Assembly (NCBI GenBank): GCA_913063255.1
Contig: CAJXYJ010000003.1
Coordinates: 1-64,000 of the forward strand
Length of the DNA: 64,000 bases
Direction of reading: 5' to 3'
Origin: an uncultured Flavobacteriales bacterium
GTDB taxonomy: Bacteria; Bacteroidota; Bacteroidia; Flavobacteriales; Flavobacteriaceae
Shown here: positions 18,171-27,398 of the stretch, one piece after another
Layout of the letters: each line of letters opens with the position of its first letter
Numbering within the stretch: the first letter of the stretch is position 1
The notes under the pieces: model-generated
The model's input: the letters and a program-made list of their open reading frames with translations, nothing else
Databases searched by the model: none
What the model was told of the DNA's origin: nothing
Position numbers and translations under genes: made by a program

Positions 18171-18505
18171 TCACCTTGATGTCTGTCTAATGCATCAATC
18201 CCATAATTATTGGCAGATGTACTATCATCACTTTCAGTTGCATTTAAAAAAACAGTAGCTTTATTAGGCTCCACAGTATTATTAGCAGCAAAATATACTC
18301 TTATTCCTGGATTATTAAATCCTTGTTTTTTCGACTCTACTTTTACATAATCTATAAACTCTTGTATTTCGTCAATACTAAAAGTTACAGAACAACTATC
18401 TATAGAGCCAGTGGAGCTTTTAATATCTTTTGCTTGGTTGTTGTTCCAGTTTGCTTGTAGTACTTTAGCATCTGCAACAGGGATGCAGTTTTTTGGTTTT
18501 GACAT
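18149..18505 (-). CDS. Unrecognised 118-aa soluble protein, first gene of the signalling operon
   Basis: This soluble protein of 118 residues has no signal peptide. It begins MSKPKNCIPVADAKVLQANW and contains FSIDEIQEFIDYVKVESKK (helical) and a segment IRVYFAANN...KATVFLNATE (beta). It ends with a Gly/Pro/His-rich tail (HQGDWPPHAY). I do not recognise a named family. It heads the operon that continues through two membrane proteins, a kinase and a regulator, with overlapping coding ends throughout. It could be a cytoplasmic output or a small ligand-binding protein, but nothing in the sequence decides this. Confidence 0.75.
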   Translation of the reverse strand: MSKPKNCIPVADAKVLQANWNNNQAKDIKSSTGSIDSCSVTFSIDEIQEFIDYVKVESKKQGFNNPGIRVYFAANNTVEPNKATVFLNATESDDSTSANNYGIDALDRHQGDWPPHAY

Positions 18506-18644
18506 TTTAATTTGGTTTTAGTTAAACGTTTTTAAATATAGGAAAAAAAATAACGCAAACGAGTTTTTAAATAAAAAAGGATCATCAATTAGTGCCCCTC
18601 TTTATTATATAGCCTCTTTATTTAATTATTGGCTGGAGTCGTTT

Positions 18645-20018
18645 TTATTTTTTAACTACTTTTTGTATTCCAAAATCGCCATTTATGTCTTTTATTTTTA
18701 TAAAATATATACCTTGACTTACATTTGATAAATCCATATCATTCTTATTTGAATTTGATAAAATTAATTGTCCAAAAACAGTATAAACTTCTATTTGAGA
18801 AATAGCTGTTTTAGACTGTACTGTTATTACCCCTGAAGTTGGTGATGGATAAACAGAAAAATCTACTAAAATATTTTCGTTTACCGATAAAATACACTTC
18901 TCATACATATTCTCATACCATGCTATTGTATTGTCAAGTACAGAAGCTGAAAGGACATCTATACACTCATACCCGTCTATATCTTCGGCATGAACTGATA
19001 CCGGAAAATCAACATTTGATGTTATAATATGTCTTGTAAACTCCCCATCTCCTTTATTAACATAGGCAACTATTTCACTATCCAATAATAGAGCGGCAAG
19101 GAAATCCATATCCTTATCTCCATCAATATCAATTGCATAAACAAATACGGCACCTCCAGCTTGAACATCTATTATGTCGGTATCAAATGGTCCTGCCCCA
19201 TCCGTATTTTCATGCCAAGCTATTGTATTATCAAATTGAGATGCCGAAACTAAATCCATATCACCATCTTCATCAAAATCTCCAGAAGATACTGATGCTG
19301 CACCATCCCTATTAGATTCTACTACATGTCTTGTCCAACTATTTCCTGCTCCATCTGTATTTTCATGCCAAGTTATTTCATCTCCCACATAGGAAGCTGC
19401 AGCTACATCAAAATCTCCATCTCCATCTATATCTACAGCGTGAACTGAAATTGCTTGATTTTCATCCTCTGAAATGATACGTTGATTCGTATTTATATCT
19501 CCAAAATCACCTTTTCCTAAATTTTTATACCAGACAAATTTATGATCGAAAGCAGAAGCGGAAATCACATCATCCCATCCATCTCCATCTATATCGGCTA
19601 CATCAAGAAACCTGGGTCCATCTGTATTTGCCTGGGCGGTGATAAGTTGTTGTGGCCCAAAATTACCATCTCCATCATTTTCATGCCAAACTAATTTATC
19701 ATCATCTCTTGAAGGATAAAGCACATCCATATCACCATCTCCATTAATATCAGCGGCAAATACTTGATAGGGTCTATCTACATTTGTTGATATATTATGT
19801 TGTTCAAAATTTTCACTAGTACCATCGTTTTCCCACCAATCTATAGAGTTCCCACCAGTAGCAGCAGAAAGTACATCCATATCTCCATCACCATTAATAT
19901 CTGCTGTAAAAACAGATCCTGCCTCGAATACCTCTGTTGAAATGATATGTTCTAGCCATTGGGCGTTTATATTAAAACATACACTTGTCATAAATAATAA
20001 AAATAGTTTTGTTTTCAT
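18645..20018 (-). CDS. Secreted VCBS/FG-GAP repeat protein with T9SS tail
   Basis: This 457-residue protein has a signal peptide (1-19, ending NINAQ). Seven or eight VCBS/FG-GAP units each contain ADINGDGDMDVLSA or DIDGDGDFDVAAAS followed by IAWHENTDG. The DxDGDxDxD loops are calcium-binding in known FG-GAP proteins, so a beta-propeller with bound calcium is expected. The last 75 residues are a T9SS type A sorting domain closely similar to that of the protein at 4242-5690 (VYPSPTSG ... GIYFIKIKDINGDFGIQKVVKK). Secreted, function unknown. Confidence 0.85.
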   Translation of the reverse strand: MKTKLFLLFMTSVCFNINAQWLEHIISTEVFEAGSVFTADINGDGDMDVLSAATGGNSIDWWENDGTSENFEQHNISTNVDRPYQVFAADINGDGDMDVLYPSRDDDKLVWHENDGDGNFGPQQLITAQANTDGPRFLDVADIDGDGWDDVISASAFDHKFVWYKNLGKGDFGDINTNQRIISEDENQAISVHAVDIDGDGDFDVAAASYVGDEITWHENTDGAGNSWTRHVVESNRDGAASVSSGDFDEDGDMDLVSASQFDNTIAWHENTDGAGPFDTDIIDVQAGGAVFVYAIDIDGDKDMDFLAALLLDSEIVAYVNKGDGEFTRHIITSNVDFPVSVHAEDIDGYECIDVLSASVLDNTIAWYENMYEKCILSVNENILVDFSVYPSPTSGVITVQSKTAISQIEVYTVFGQLILSNSNKNDMDLSNVSQGIYFIKIKDINGDFGIQKVVKK

Positions 20019-20213
20019 TTTGATTGTATTTAAAGATTAGTAATAAGCCTTACTAAAATTAAAGAAAACTATTTTGAAGAAATTGTAAAAAATATCTATT
20101 TACTTGTATTTTTTAAGCACAAACTTGTAATTATTAAGCATATAGAAAATAAAAATTATAATGAGGGTCGTTTAAAATAAAGTTTCTCAACCTTTTAAGC
20201 AGAGAAAGAAGGG

Positions 20214-22373
20214 TTATTTAGGTAAATAATATTTTTTTAAAAACGCCTTAAATTTGGGCTCGTTTCTATAGGGATCAAAATCCATATAACCATTAAACTG
20301 CATGATTTCTCTTAAATTAGATTTGCCATTTAAGTAATGATACATAGAATCTCTTTCTTGCATCACTGCAAATATTCTGGCCCTTTCTAAACTAGAATAG
20401 GGATATGTTTTCATTATTTTATAGATGCTATCTATTTCCCCTTGTTTTGCATAAACCAACGATTTATAAAGAGGGTTAAATAAGGAGTTGGATTTATTTC
20501 TTACATATTTTACATTATTAATTAACGTTAAGACCTTTTCATAATCCCCCAGATAGAAGTAATAATCAAAGTATATAAAGTCTTTTAGTGACGTGTTTTT
20601 ATCTAATACATTTTTAACATCTTCTCTATTTAAAAAGGCTTCAAGTTCCTCAATCTTATTATTTTTTAAAAGACTGTTCGAATAGTTATAAGTTGCAATA
20701 GGGCCTTTTCTCGCGAACTTATAAGCTAATTTGGTAAAGTATAGATATTCTTCATTTTTGTTTAAACTATAACAGATAGGAACAATATTATAAACAATTA
20801 CCTTATTTTCTGGATCTTCATTAAAAGCATCCTTTAAATAAGTGTAAGCAGCATTCCAATCCTTATTTTTATATGCTATAATTTGAGAATTGTGATTATA
20901 GATATCTCCCTCAGAAAAGGCAGATTTATATTCTTCCATTGCCTTTTCTGCTTCATCAACCTTTCCGTTTTCAATTAAAGCCCATACTCTACTTCTTTTT
21001 AAATGGGTAGAAACAGGATCTATCTCCAAAGCTTTATTTACATGGTATAAGTATTTATCTACTTCAGGTATATTCTTAAATAAATAAAAAACGCCTATAT
21101 GAAGCTGTACAATTTCATCATTAGGGTTTATTTCAAGAGCTCTTTTTAGTGTAACTTCAGCTTTCTGATATTGCATTTCTTCAAGGTGTAACATTCCCCT
21201 AACGGAATAAATTCTAGCAATATTTGGGTTAATATCTTCGGCGAGAGTCAAATACTTTTCAATATTAATTAGGTTATCTTTTCTTATACTATCGTTTCTT
21301 CCAGCATGTACATTAAGCTGAGAATAAGAACTCGCAATTTCAGCATAAGCATGCCCAAATTCTGAATCCAACATTATGGCCTGTTTAAACGATTCAATAC
21401 TATTTTTTAAAAACGAGTAGGACCTTTCATCAGCCATTGCTTTGCCTTTGATATAAAAATTATAGGCTTCCATATTGTTCGTTATAGAATTCTCTAACTT
21501 TTTTTCGTCTTGGGGAGAAATGGTAATATCTAGTTGAAGCACTATCAGTTTAGATAATTCCATTTGTAGGGTCCAAATATCCTTTAAATCACGTTTATAT
21601 GTTTTTGACCATATTTGCTGGTCATTTTCTGTGTCTATAAGGGTAACGATAACTCTAATGCTATCCTTATTTTGTTGAACACTTCCTTCTACTATAAAAT
21701 TCGCTCCTAAAATTTCCCCTATTTTACTGGAGGTTATTATACTGTCTCTAAATATTTCTGAAGAGTTTTTTGATTTTACAGTAAGATTTTTAACTTTTGA
21801 TAGATTGTCGAGCAATAAATAAGTCATCCCTTCTGCAAAGGAGAGACTATCCGTTTTTCCAAGTGTTTTAAATGGAAGAACCGCAATAGAGTTTGTTCTT
21901 TCTTTAATTTCAGAAGAAGGTAAATTACTGATTAGTAAATAAGCAGCAGCTAAAAGAAGAAAGCCACTAATACTAATTAAAACTCTATTTTTAAAAAAGA
22001 AATTTTTATTTTTAAATTCATCAATTCTCTTTTCCAAGTCACTCAAGCTTTTATTTTGAGCTTTGTACTCACCAGGAGTTATTCCATACTGTTTTCGAAA
22101 TGTTTTATTAAAATAAGAAGGACTCCCAAAACCAACTTTATAGGATATTTCGGCAGCAGTAAAATCAGTTTCTTTAATTAATTTTGCAGCTACTTTTAAT
22201 CTAACTTTTCTAATATATTGATTAACCGAAATGCCAGTAACAGACTTTACTTTTCTTAATGTTTGTGACGCACTTAAATCTAGGGAGGAAGAAAGGTCTC
22301 TTACCCCAAAATTTTCATCATCAATATTGCTCATAACAATATCATTTACTTGATCTAAAAAATTTTCACTCAT
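20214..22373 (-). CDS. AraC-type HTH regulator with TolB-like and TPR domains, paralogue 1
   Basis: In this 719-residue protein an N-terminal AraC HTH (about 10-110) contains RKVRLKVAAKLIK and GFGSPSYFNKTFRKQYGITPGEY. One membrane helix (about 132-150) follows, then a TolB/FlgO-like domain opening with SIAVLPFKTL (about 165-290), then TPR repeats to the end. DNA binding would be cytoplasmic with the TPR part outside the inner membrane. The paralogue at 31080-33233 has the same architecture, and the two upstream regions also align. A decayed comM 3' fragment lies about 210 bases upstream of this start. Confidence 0.85.
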   Translation of the reverse strand: MSENFLDQVNDIVMSNIDDENFGVRDLSSSLDLSASQTLRKVKSVTGISVNQYIRKVRLKVAAKLIKETDFTAAEISYKVGFGSPSYFNKTFRKQYGITPGEYKAQNKSLSDLEKRIDEFKNKNFFFKNRVLISISGFLLLAAAYLLISNLPSSEIKERTNSIAVLPFKTLGKTDSLSFAEGMTYLLLDNLSKVKNLTVKSKNSSEIFRDSIITSSKIGEILGANFIVEGSVQQNKDSIRVIVTLIDTENDQQIWSKTYKRDLKDIWTLQMELSKLIVLQLDITISPQDEKKLENSITNNMEAYNFYIKGKAMADERSYSFLKNSIESFKQAIMLDSEFGHAYAEIASSYSQLNVHAGRNDSIRKDNLINIEKYLTLAEDINPNIARIYSVRGMLHLEEMQYQKAEVTLKRALEINPNDEIVQLHIGVFYLFKNIPEVDKYLYHVNKALEIDPVSTHLKRSRVWALIENGKVDEAEKAMEEYKSAFSEGDIYNHNSQIIAYKNKDWNAAYTYLKDAFNEDPENKVIVYNIVPICYSLNKNEEYLYFTKLAYKFARKGPIATYNYSNSLLKNNKIEELEAFLNREDVKNVLDKNTSLKDFIYFDYYFYLGDYEKVLTLINNVKYVRNKSNSLFNPLYKSLVYAKQGEIDSIYKIMKTYPYSSLERARIFAVMQERDSMYHYLNGKSNLREIMQFNGYMDFDPYRNEPKFKAFLKKYYLPK

Positions 22374-22543
22374 TGGAAGTAAAATTTGGCTCCTATAAAG
22401 TTAGTCTTTTTTATTTATCTCTGTTTTATTGAATATTTAACGATAATAAAAATATGTGAAAATCAAATCAATTATTTTTTTTTAGCCCAAGCCCCCATTC
22501 TATCTGCAATCGATACTATTTTACTCCTTTCATTGTAAAATCA

Positions 22544-22561
22544 CCTGCCTTTGCCGGCAGG
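22544..22561. repeat. REP-like hairpin (CCTGCC-N6-GGCAGG)
   Basis: A G+C-rich stem of six base pairs (CCTGCC at 22544-22549, GGCAGG at 22556-22561) with loop TTTGCC stands out in very A+T-rich DNA. It resembles small palindromic repeats of flavobacterial intergenic regions. Confidence 0.55.
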
Positions 22562-22583
22562 CAAGCTCAGTCACTATACTAGA

Positions 22584-22770
22584 CATCCGTCACGATCCAA
22601 ACTTCTAAATTGGATGGCTTCTGAAGTATGGTTTTCAGTAATTTTTCAAATGGTGGTAAAATGATTTTTATATGAATATCGAACGAACTAGAAAAGACCC
22701 TAAAAACTTTCCTAAATAGCGTTGCTTCTCTGATGGGATGAAGTTACCGGTGCATCTGAATCAGTAATAA
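22584..22770 (-). pseudogene. comM 3' remnant A (most decayed)
   Basis: Two blocks align with the intact comM 3' half on the same strand. The first (22584-22645) matches 33445-33510 and still reads SEAIQFRSLDRDG. The second (about 22668-22770) matches about 33808-33900. Roughly 280 bases of comM between the blocks are missing. It is a truncated, internally deleted copy with many substitutions. Confidence 0.7.
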
Positions 22771-22802
22771 GTGAAATAAAGGGTTTTTAGTTAAAATATA
22801 AT

Positions 22803-23177
22803 CTATATAAAATCTGCAATTTTCTGAAATGCATCTTCATCTTTGATGATATATTGCATTGCTCCTTTTTGTATAGACTGTGTTGCAGTTACATAACTCT
22901 CCTGACTTGAAAGCATAATTACTCTTATGTTATCCAAATGTTCATGGATGGTTTCTAATATTTCTAAACCGTTTGCTGCATCTTTATTAACTGTATTTAA
23001 GTAAAAGTCGAGAATTATAACATCCGGCTTCTCAAAAATATGCTTTAATAAATCTTCACCAGTATGATATATACTAATGTCATGATTTACATTTCTGGTT
23101 AAAAAATCTGACAATGCTTCCGTTAACATCTCGTCATCATCAACAATAAATATTTTTTTAGGTTCTCCTAGCTTCAT
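22803..23177 (-). CDS. Stand-alone response-regulator receiver protein
   Basis: This 124-residue protein consists of one receiver domain. The acidic pocket is in IFIVDDDEM, the phosphoacceptor Asp in VIILDFYLN, the Thr/Ser region in VIMLSSQES, and the conserved Lys in YIIKDEDA. There is no output domain. It lies 37 bases downstream of the hybrid kinase gene, which ends with an Hpt domain, so it probably receives phosphate from that Hpt or acts as a phosphate sink. Its effector is unknown. Confidence 0.88.
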   Translation of the reverse strand: MKLGEPKKIFIVDDDEMLTEALSDFLTRNVNHDISIYHTGEDLLKHIFEKPDVIILDFYLNTVNKDAANGLEILETIHEHLDNIRVIMLSSQESYVTATQSIQKGAMQYIIKDEDAFQKIADFI

Positions 23178-23214
23178 TTTTTTTATTTTATAAGTTCTGT
23201 TAAATATACACTTT

Positions 23215-26040
23215 TTAACTATAATTTCTTAATTCATTTACAGCCTTTTCTATGTTGGTAATTAATTTCGACACCTCTTCTTTTATTAATTCTTCATCGA
23301 GGTTTTCTCTACATAATATTTCTATTGAAATTGCTAAAGTTTTTGTCTCAGCCATTCCCATCATCATAGATTTTGTTTTAAACCCATGCACATGATTTGC
23401 AACAACCTCAAAGTCATTATCTTCCAACGAAACTTTAATCTTTTCAATTACCCTTGGAGCGGATTTTAAAAACATATCTATATATTTTCTTATGCGTTCT
23501 TTATCTCCTTCACAAAAATTAGTGAGGTAAGTTAAATCTGTAATATCACCACTTGAAATTTCTGGCATATATTTTAGTGATGGCTTCTTTTTTTTCATTG
23601 GGATATTTAACACTTCAGCAATCTCACCAATTAGTTGATATGCTTTAAAAGGTTTTGGAATGTATGAATTCATCCCGGCGTCAATACACTTGTCAAGATC
23701 TGTTCTAAGAACACTTGCTGTTAGAGCTATAATGGGCGTGTCTTTTAAAGGGCTTTCAAAATTGTTTCGAATATATTGGGTCGCTTCAAACCCATTCATT
23801 ACAGGCATCTGCACATCCATTAAAATAACATCAAAATTGTTTTTATTGACTAAATCTATTGCTTCCTGTCCATTAACAGCTTCTTGTATCTCTACATTTG
23901 CTTTCGATTTAAGTGTATCTCTAGCAACAATAATATTATATTCATTGTCATCTACTACTAATATTTTTAAACCATCTAAAATACTTCCATCGACAGTTTC
24001 ATCTTTTGAATTACGTTCATTTAAACTTTCAATAGATCCCTTTTCGAAATTGATGACAAATGAAAATGTCGTTCCATAGCCTTCTTTACTTTCAATGTCA
24101 ATAGTACTATCCATCATTTCAACTAATTGTTGTGAGATGCTAAGTCCCAAACCAGTACCTCCATATTTTCTGGTATAGGATGTATTTGCTTGCGAAAAAC
24201 TCTCAAAAACAGCCTGAATCTTATCTTCCGGAATTCCAATTCCCGTATCAATAATATTAAATTGAACGCCTTCAGTCACCTTTCTCACTTCTAAAGTAAC
24301 ACTCCCTTTTAGTGTAAACTTTATGGCATTTCCCATTAGGTTGATCAATACTTGATTTAAGCGCATTGGATCGCCGATAACTATGTCGTTTACTTGAGAA
24401 TCAACAATGGTTAATAACTCTAAGTCTTTTTCTTGAGCCCGGTGTTGAAGCATTTGCTGGACCTGCGCTACAGTATCTCTAATAGAAAAATCTATATTAA
24501 CAAGCTCCATCTTTCCTGCATCTATTTTTGACAAATCCAAAATATCATTGATGATATGTAATAGATTATCCCCCGCTTTTTTAATACCATTTAAATAATA
24601 CCTCTGTTTATCTCCTAAAGACATATCTAATGCTAGATCCGTCATACCCATTACCGCATTCATAGGGGTTCTTATTTCATGGCTCATATTAGCCAAAAAA
24701 TCCTGCTTTATTTGTTCACTCTTCTCCGCTCGATTCTTTTCAATATTTAATTTTTTTCTGGATTTACGAACAAATCGCAATCGATTATACAATCCCAATG
24801 CCAATAAAAACACTAGTAAACCAATTAATAAAAAGAAGTTCTTTTCTTGATTTTTTTTACGTAAACCTTCTTCATAAGTTGTATTTAATAATTCTTTTTC
24901 TTGAGCCTGAGCAATACTATCTGCTGCTAGTTGATTATTAAATACAATGTTTTGAATTTCTGTTCTTGCTTTTACCTCTTTTTCATCATTTATTAATATT
25001 TGATATTCCTCAAAAGATTCAAGCGCTTCTTTATGTTTATTTAATTTTTTATTTACTTCATATAAACTTTTTAAAAGTCGTGAGTTAACTTCCACATTCA
25101 ATCTTTCGCAATTTTCTTTACAATTAACACATTCTTCTAATGCCTTATTATAATTACCTAATCCAATATCTATTTGGCATTGATAGTTTTGAATTCTCAA
25201 ACGATAATCTGGGGATTCAAAATTTTTAGTTACTGATTGGTATTCCTCCAAATACATAATAGCATCTTCGTATTGTTTCTCATCAATATATATCTGAATT
25301 AGGGCTGATGTACCTATAGAAGCATACGCTTCAAGGCCTAACTCCTTTGATAATTTTATTCCTTCTTTCCAATGTTCTATAGACTTGGGTATATTTCCCA
25401 TGTCACTATAAATACCTCCCAAATTACCATTAGCTCCAGAAATACTCCGTTTTATTCCATACTTTTTACTATGCTGCAAATGCTCTAAATGATACTTTTC
25501 TGCTTGCTCCAAATCACCAAGTGCTCTAAAAATAAAACCTTGATATGCGATACTCCAACCTTCGTTCAAACTATCCCCAACAATATTGCAAATTTTCTGA
25601 GATTTTTGTAAAGACTTGAAAGCATTAGCGTAATCATCATAATCATAGTATAAAGAACCTAAATCAAGCAACTTCTTTGCATAAATGATACTGTCTTCTA
25701 TATACTTAGCGAGTTCTAAACCTTTATTAAAATTTACAATGGCTTTATCATTATCTTCTTTTTCAAAATATATTTCTCCAATTAGCGTATGTGCTTCAAT
25801 TTTATATTTTAAATTTTTCTTTTGCTCAGCATAATTGAGCATTTTATTAGCTAGAATAAGTGCACTATCTGTTTTTCTTTCCAGGTAATAATCGTCTATT
25901 AAAATATTCATGGCTCGTAACCTATTACCAACATCACATTTTTCATTATACCAAATCTCCCGTAGAGAATCTGCTTTTTTTTGAGCATTACTTGTGTAGG
26001 AAAATAATATTGAAAAAAATATTAAAAGAAAAAATTTCAT
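23215..26040 (-). CDS. Hybrid sensor histidine kinase: TPR-TM-HisKA-HATPase-REC-Hpt
   Basis: This 941-residue protein has a signal peptide (1-19) and TPR repeats (about 40-350), followed by one membrane helix (about 402-420). HisKA has the His in NMSHEIRTPMNAVMG, and HATPase_c includes NLMGNAIKFT, DTGIGIPEDK and GGTGLGLSIS. The receiver has the Asp in VILMDVQMPVMNG, and the C-terminal Hpt domain has the His in NHVHGFKTKSMMMG. It is a complete internal phosphorelay. The downstream 124-aa receiver is the likely final acceptor. A comM 3' fragment (remnant B) lies about 90 bases upstream of the start. Confidence 0.92.
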   Translation of the reverse strand: MKFFLLIFFSILFSYTSNAQKKADSLREIWYNEKCDVGNRLRAMNILIDDYYLERKTDSALILANKMLNYAEQKKNLKYKIEAHTLIGEIYFEKEDNDKAIVNFNKGLELAKYIEDSIIYAKKLLDLGSLYYDYDDYANAFKSLQKSQKICNIVGDSLNEGWSIAYQGFIFRALGDLEQAEKYHLEHLQHSKKYGIKRSISGANGNLGGIYSDMGNIPKSIEHWKEGIKLSKELGLEAYASIGTSALIQIYIDEKQYEDAIMYLEEYQSVTKNFESPDYRLRIQNYQCQIDIGLGNYNKALEECVNCKENCERLNVEVNSRLLKSLYEVNKKLNKHKEALESFEEYQILINDEKEVKARTEIQNIVFNNQLAADSIAQAQEKELLNTTYEEGLRKKNQEKNFFLLIGLLVFLLALGLYNRLRFVRKSRKKLNIEKNRAEKSEQIKQDFLANMSHEIRTPMNAVMGMTDLALDMSLGDKQRYYLNGIKKAGDNLLHIINDILDLSKIDAGKMELVNIDFSIRDTVAQVQQMLQHRAQEKDLELLTIVDSQVNDIVIGDPMRLNQVLINLMGNAIKFTLKGSVTLEVRKVTEGVQFNIIDTGIGIPEDKIQAVFESFSQANTSYTRKYGGTGLGLSISQQLVEMMDSTIDIESKEGYGTTFSFVINFEKGSIESLNERNSKDETVDGSILDGLKILVVDDNEYNIIVARDTLKSKANVEIQEAVNGQEAIDLVNKNNFDVILMDVQMPVMNGFEATQYIRNNFESPLKDTPIIALTASVLRTDLDKCIDAGMNSYIPKPFKAYQLIGEIAEVLNIPMKKKKPSLKYMPEISSGDITDLTYLTNFCEGDKERIRKYIDMFLKSAPRVIEKIKVSLEDNDFEVVANHVHGFKTKSMMMGMAETKTLAISIEILCRENLDEELIKEEVSKLITNIEKAVNELRNYS

Positions 26041-26130
26041 TCTTATTTTGATTAATGCTTATGAAATTACTGAAAATATTAGAATTTAGCTAACAAGTCG
26101 GAATATACCCACAGTCAGTTTATAAGAAGA

Positions 26131-26241
26131 TTAGCCCAACCACCCATCCCGATCCAAACTTCTATATTGTATGGCTTCTGAAATATGATCACCAGTAATA
26201 GAAACTGAAGCTTCTAAATCGGTAATGGTGCGTGATACTTT
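26131..26241 (-). pseudogene. comM 3' remnant B
   Basis: About 111 bases align with the last 110 bases of intact comM (33432-33543). The fragment keeps about 36 open codons and a stop: it reads [12 protein letters not shown], then [12 protein letters not shown], then [10 protein letters not shown] and TAA, where the intact gene reads [12 protein letters not shown] and uses TAG. Upstream similarity stops abruptly at 26241. The rest of the 387-base gap holds only the terminator at 26377-26400. Confidence 0.8.
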
Positions 26242-26376
26242 AATTACAAAATTTCATTATGAGAAGATTAAATTATCTGTAGGTCTTCAAACAAAAGACT
26301 TATTTTTATATATGTTATTGGCTGCTTTTTGTTTTTTTTTTACCAAAGCTACAAATCAAATCATTAAACATAAAAA

Positions 26377-26400
26377 AAGTGCAAGTATTCACTTGCACTT
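26377..26400 (-). terminator. Intrinsic terminator of the isochorismatase-like gene
   Basis: Ten-base perfect arms AAGTGCAAGT and ACTTGCACTT surround a 4-base loop. On the minus strand a run of T follows. It is 29 bases beyond the stop of 26429-27154. Confidence 0.85.
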
Positions 26401-26428
26401 CAATTTCCTTCTTAGCGTTTAAAAATTT

Positions 26429-27154
26429 CTATTTTTTATTTATTTCAGCTAATACTTCTTCAGTTGTAAAAACATGGCTTGCGATCATTCTAAAATTAAC
26501 TAAAGCTGCTTCATAACCATTTATTCCCGGTAGAATAGCAGCTGCTGTAGCGTCTTTTACAACTGACACTTCAAATCCATTCTCCACCAATTCTCTCATA
26601 TGAGATTCGGTACATAGGTTTGCAGACATTCCAGCTAATATAATTTTACTATACCCATGTTTACGTAATTGCAATGCTAAATCGTTAGACTCAGGACCAT
26701 AAAGCTTGTGTGGACTTGTTACTATTACATTCTCACCATCAATATATTTCTTATAATTATCTAACCAATCTGCTCCAGAGCCTTCAAACTCTTCGACTGT
26801 TAATGCACCTTTTCGATCAAACATGGTAATCTTATGCATTAAAACTTCTAAAGACCCTTCAAATTCCCAAGTGTGATCATGTTTGTAATAATAGTGTGGA
26901 GAAATAAATACTGTAATGTTTTTCTCTTTTGCAATTTTAAATAATGCCTCAATATTGTCTACTGTGTTGTTTGCTGTGACACTTTCTCCAACAACACCCC
27001 ACGTTACACCATTTGGGCTTAAAAAATCATTTTGTGGGTCAGTTATTACGATGGCTGTATTTTCATCTACTGTAAATCCAGGATCTGGCAATTGTGCTAA
27101 CATATTTGTTACACTTGATACTACTAATACTAATGTTAATACTAAATTTTTCAT
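26429..27154 (-). CDS. Exported isochorismatase-family cysteine hydrolase
   Basis: This 241-residue protein has a signal peptide (1-20, ending NMLAQ), unusual for this mostly cytoplasmic fold. Its catalytic triad can be placed: Asp in IVITDPQNDFLSPNG, Lys in the YYYKHDHTWEF region, and Cys in AGMSANLCTESHMREL. Family members hydrolyse isochorismate, nicotinamide, N-carbamoyl compounds or similar amides; the substrate here is not evident. It is monocistronic with its own terminator. Confidence 0.85.
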   Translation of the reverse strand: MKNLVLTLVLVVSSVTNMLAQLPDPGFTVDENTAIVITDPQNDFLSPNGVTWGVVGESVTANNTVDNIEALFKIAKEKNITVFISPHYYYKHDHTWEFEGSLEVLMHKITMFDRKGALTVEEFEGSGADWLDNYKKYIDGENVIVTSPHKLYGPESNDLALQLRKHGYSKIILAGMSANLCTESHMRELVENGFEVSVVKDATAAAILPGINGYEAALVNFRMIASHVFTTEEVLAEINKK

Positions 27155-27347
27155 TGTCTTAAGGTTTTAATTAATTCTTGCTAATATTCATTACCGTTTT
27201 TTCTCCCAGGGAGTCTTCTATATAAACTTATTTAAATGTACAATTCATACCTTGCGCTTTTAACTATATTAATATCAATTAGTTAAAAGAAGTGTTTTCT
27301 GTGTCAAACTGCTCAATTTTACCAAAATTTAAAAATATAATGCATAA

Positions 27348-27377
27348 AAAACCCTCCTACAAACGTAGGAGGGTTTT
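27348..27377 (-). terminator. Intrinsic terminator of the M4 protease gene
   Basis: Thirteen-base perfect arms AAAACCCTCCTAC and GTAGGAGGGTTTT with loop AAAC lie 22 bases past the stop of 27399-29954, with an A/T-rich tail on the minus strand. Confidence 0.88.
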
Positions 27378-27398
27378 AAAATCTAATTAAATTATATA

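Larger units (their letters stand above)
22374..22802. other. 428-base gap holding a REP-like hairpin and comM remnant A
   Basis: No gene was seen here. The first 40 bases (22381-22414) align with the sequence upstream of the paralogous regulator at 33241-33275. A hairpin repeat lies at 22544-22561 and a comM 3' fragment at 22584-22770. Confidence 0.6.

Noticed and set aside
26225-26422. Plus-strand frame of 65 codons in the gap after the isochorismatase-like gene
   Set aside because: It begins inside the comM remnant B and ends inside the terminator hairpin, and has no protein-like signature.
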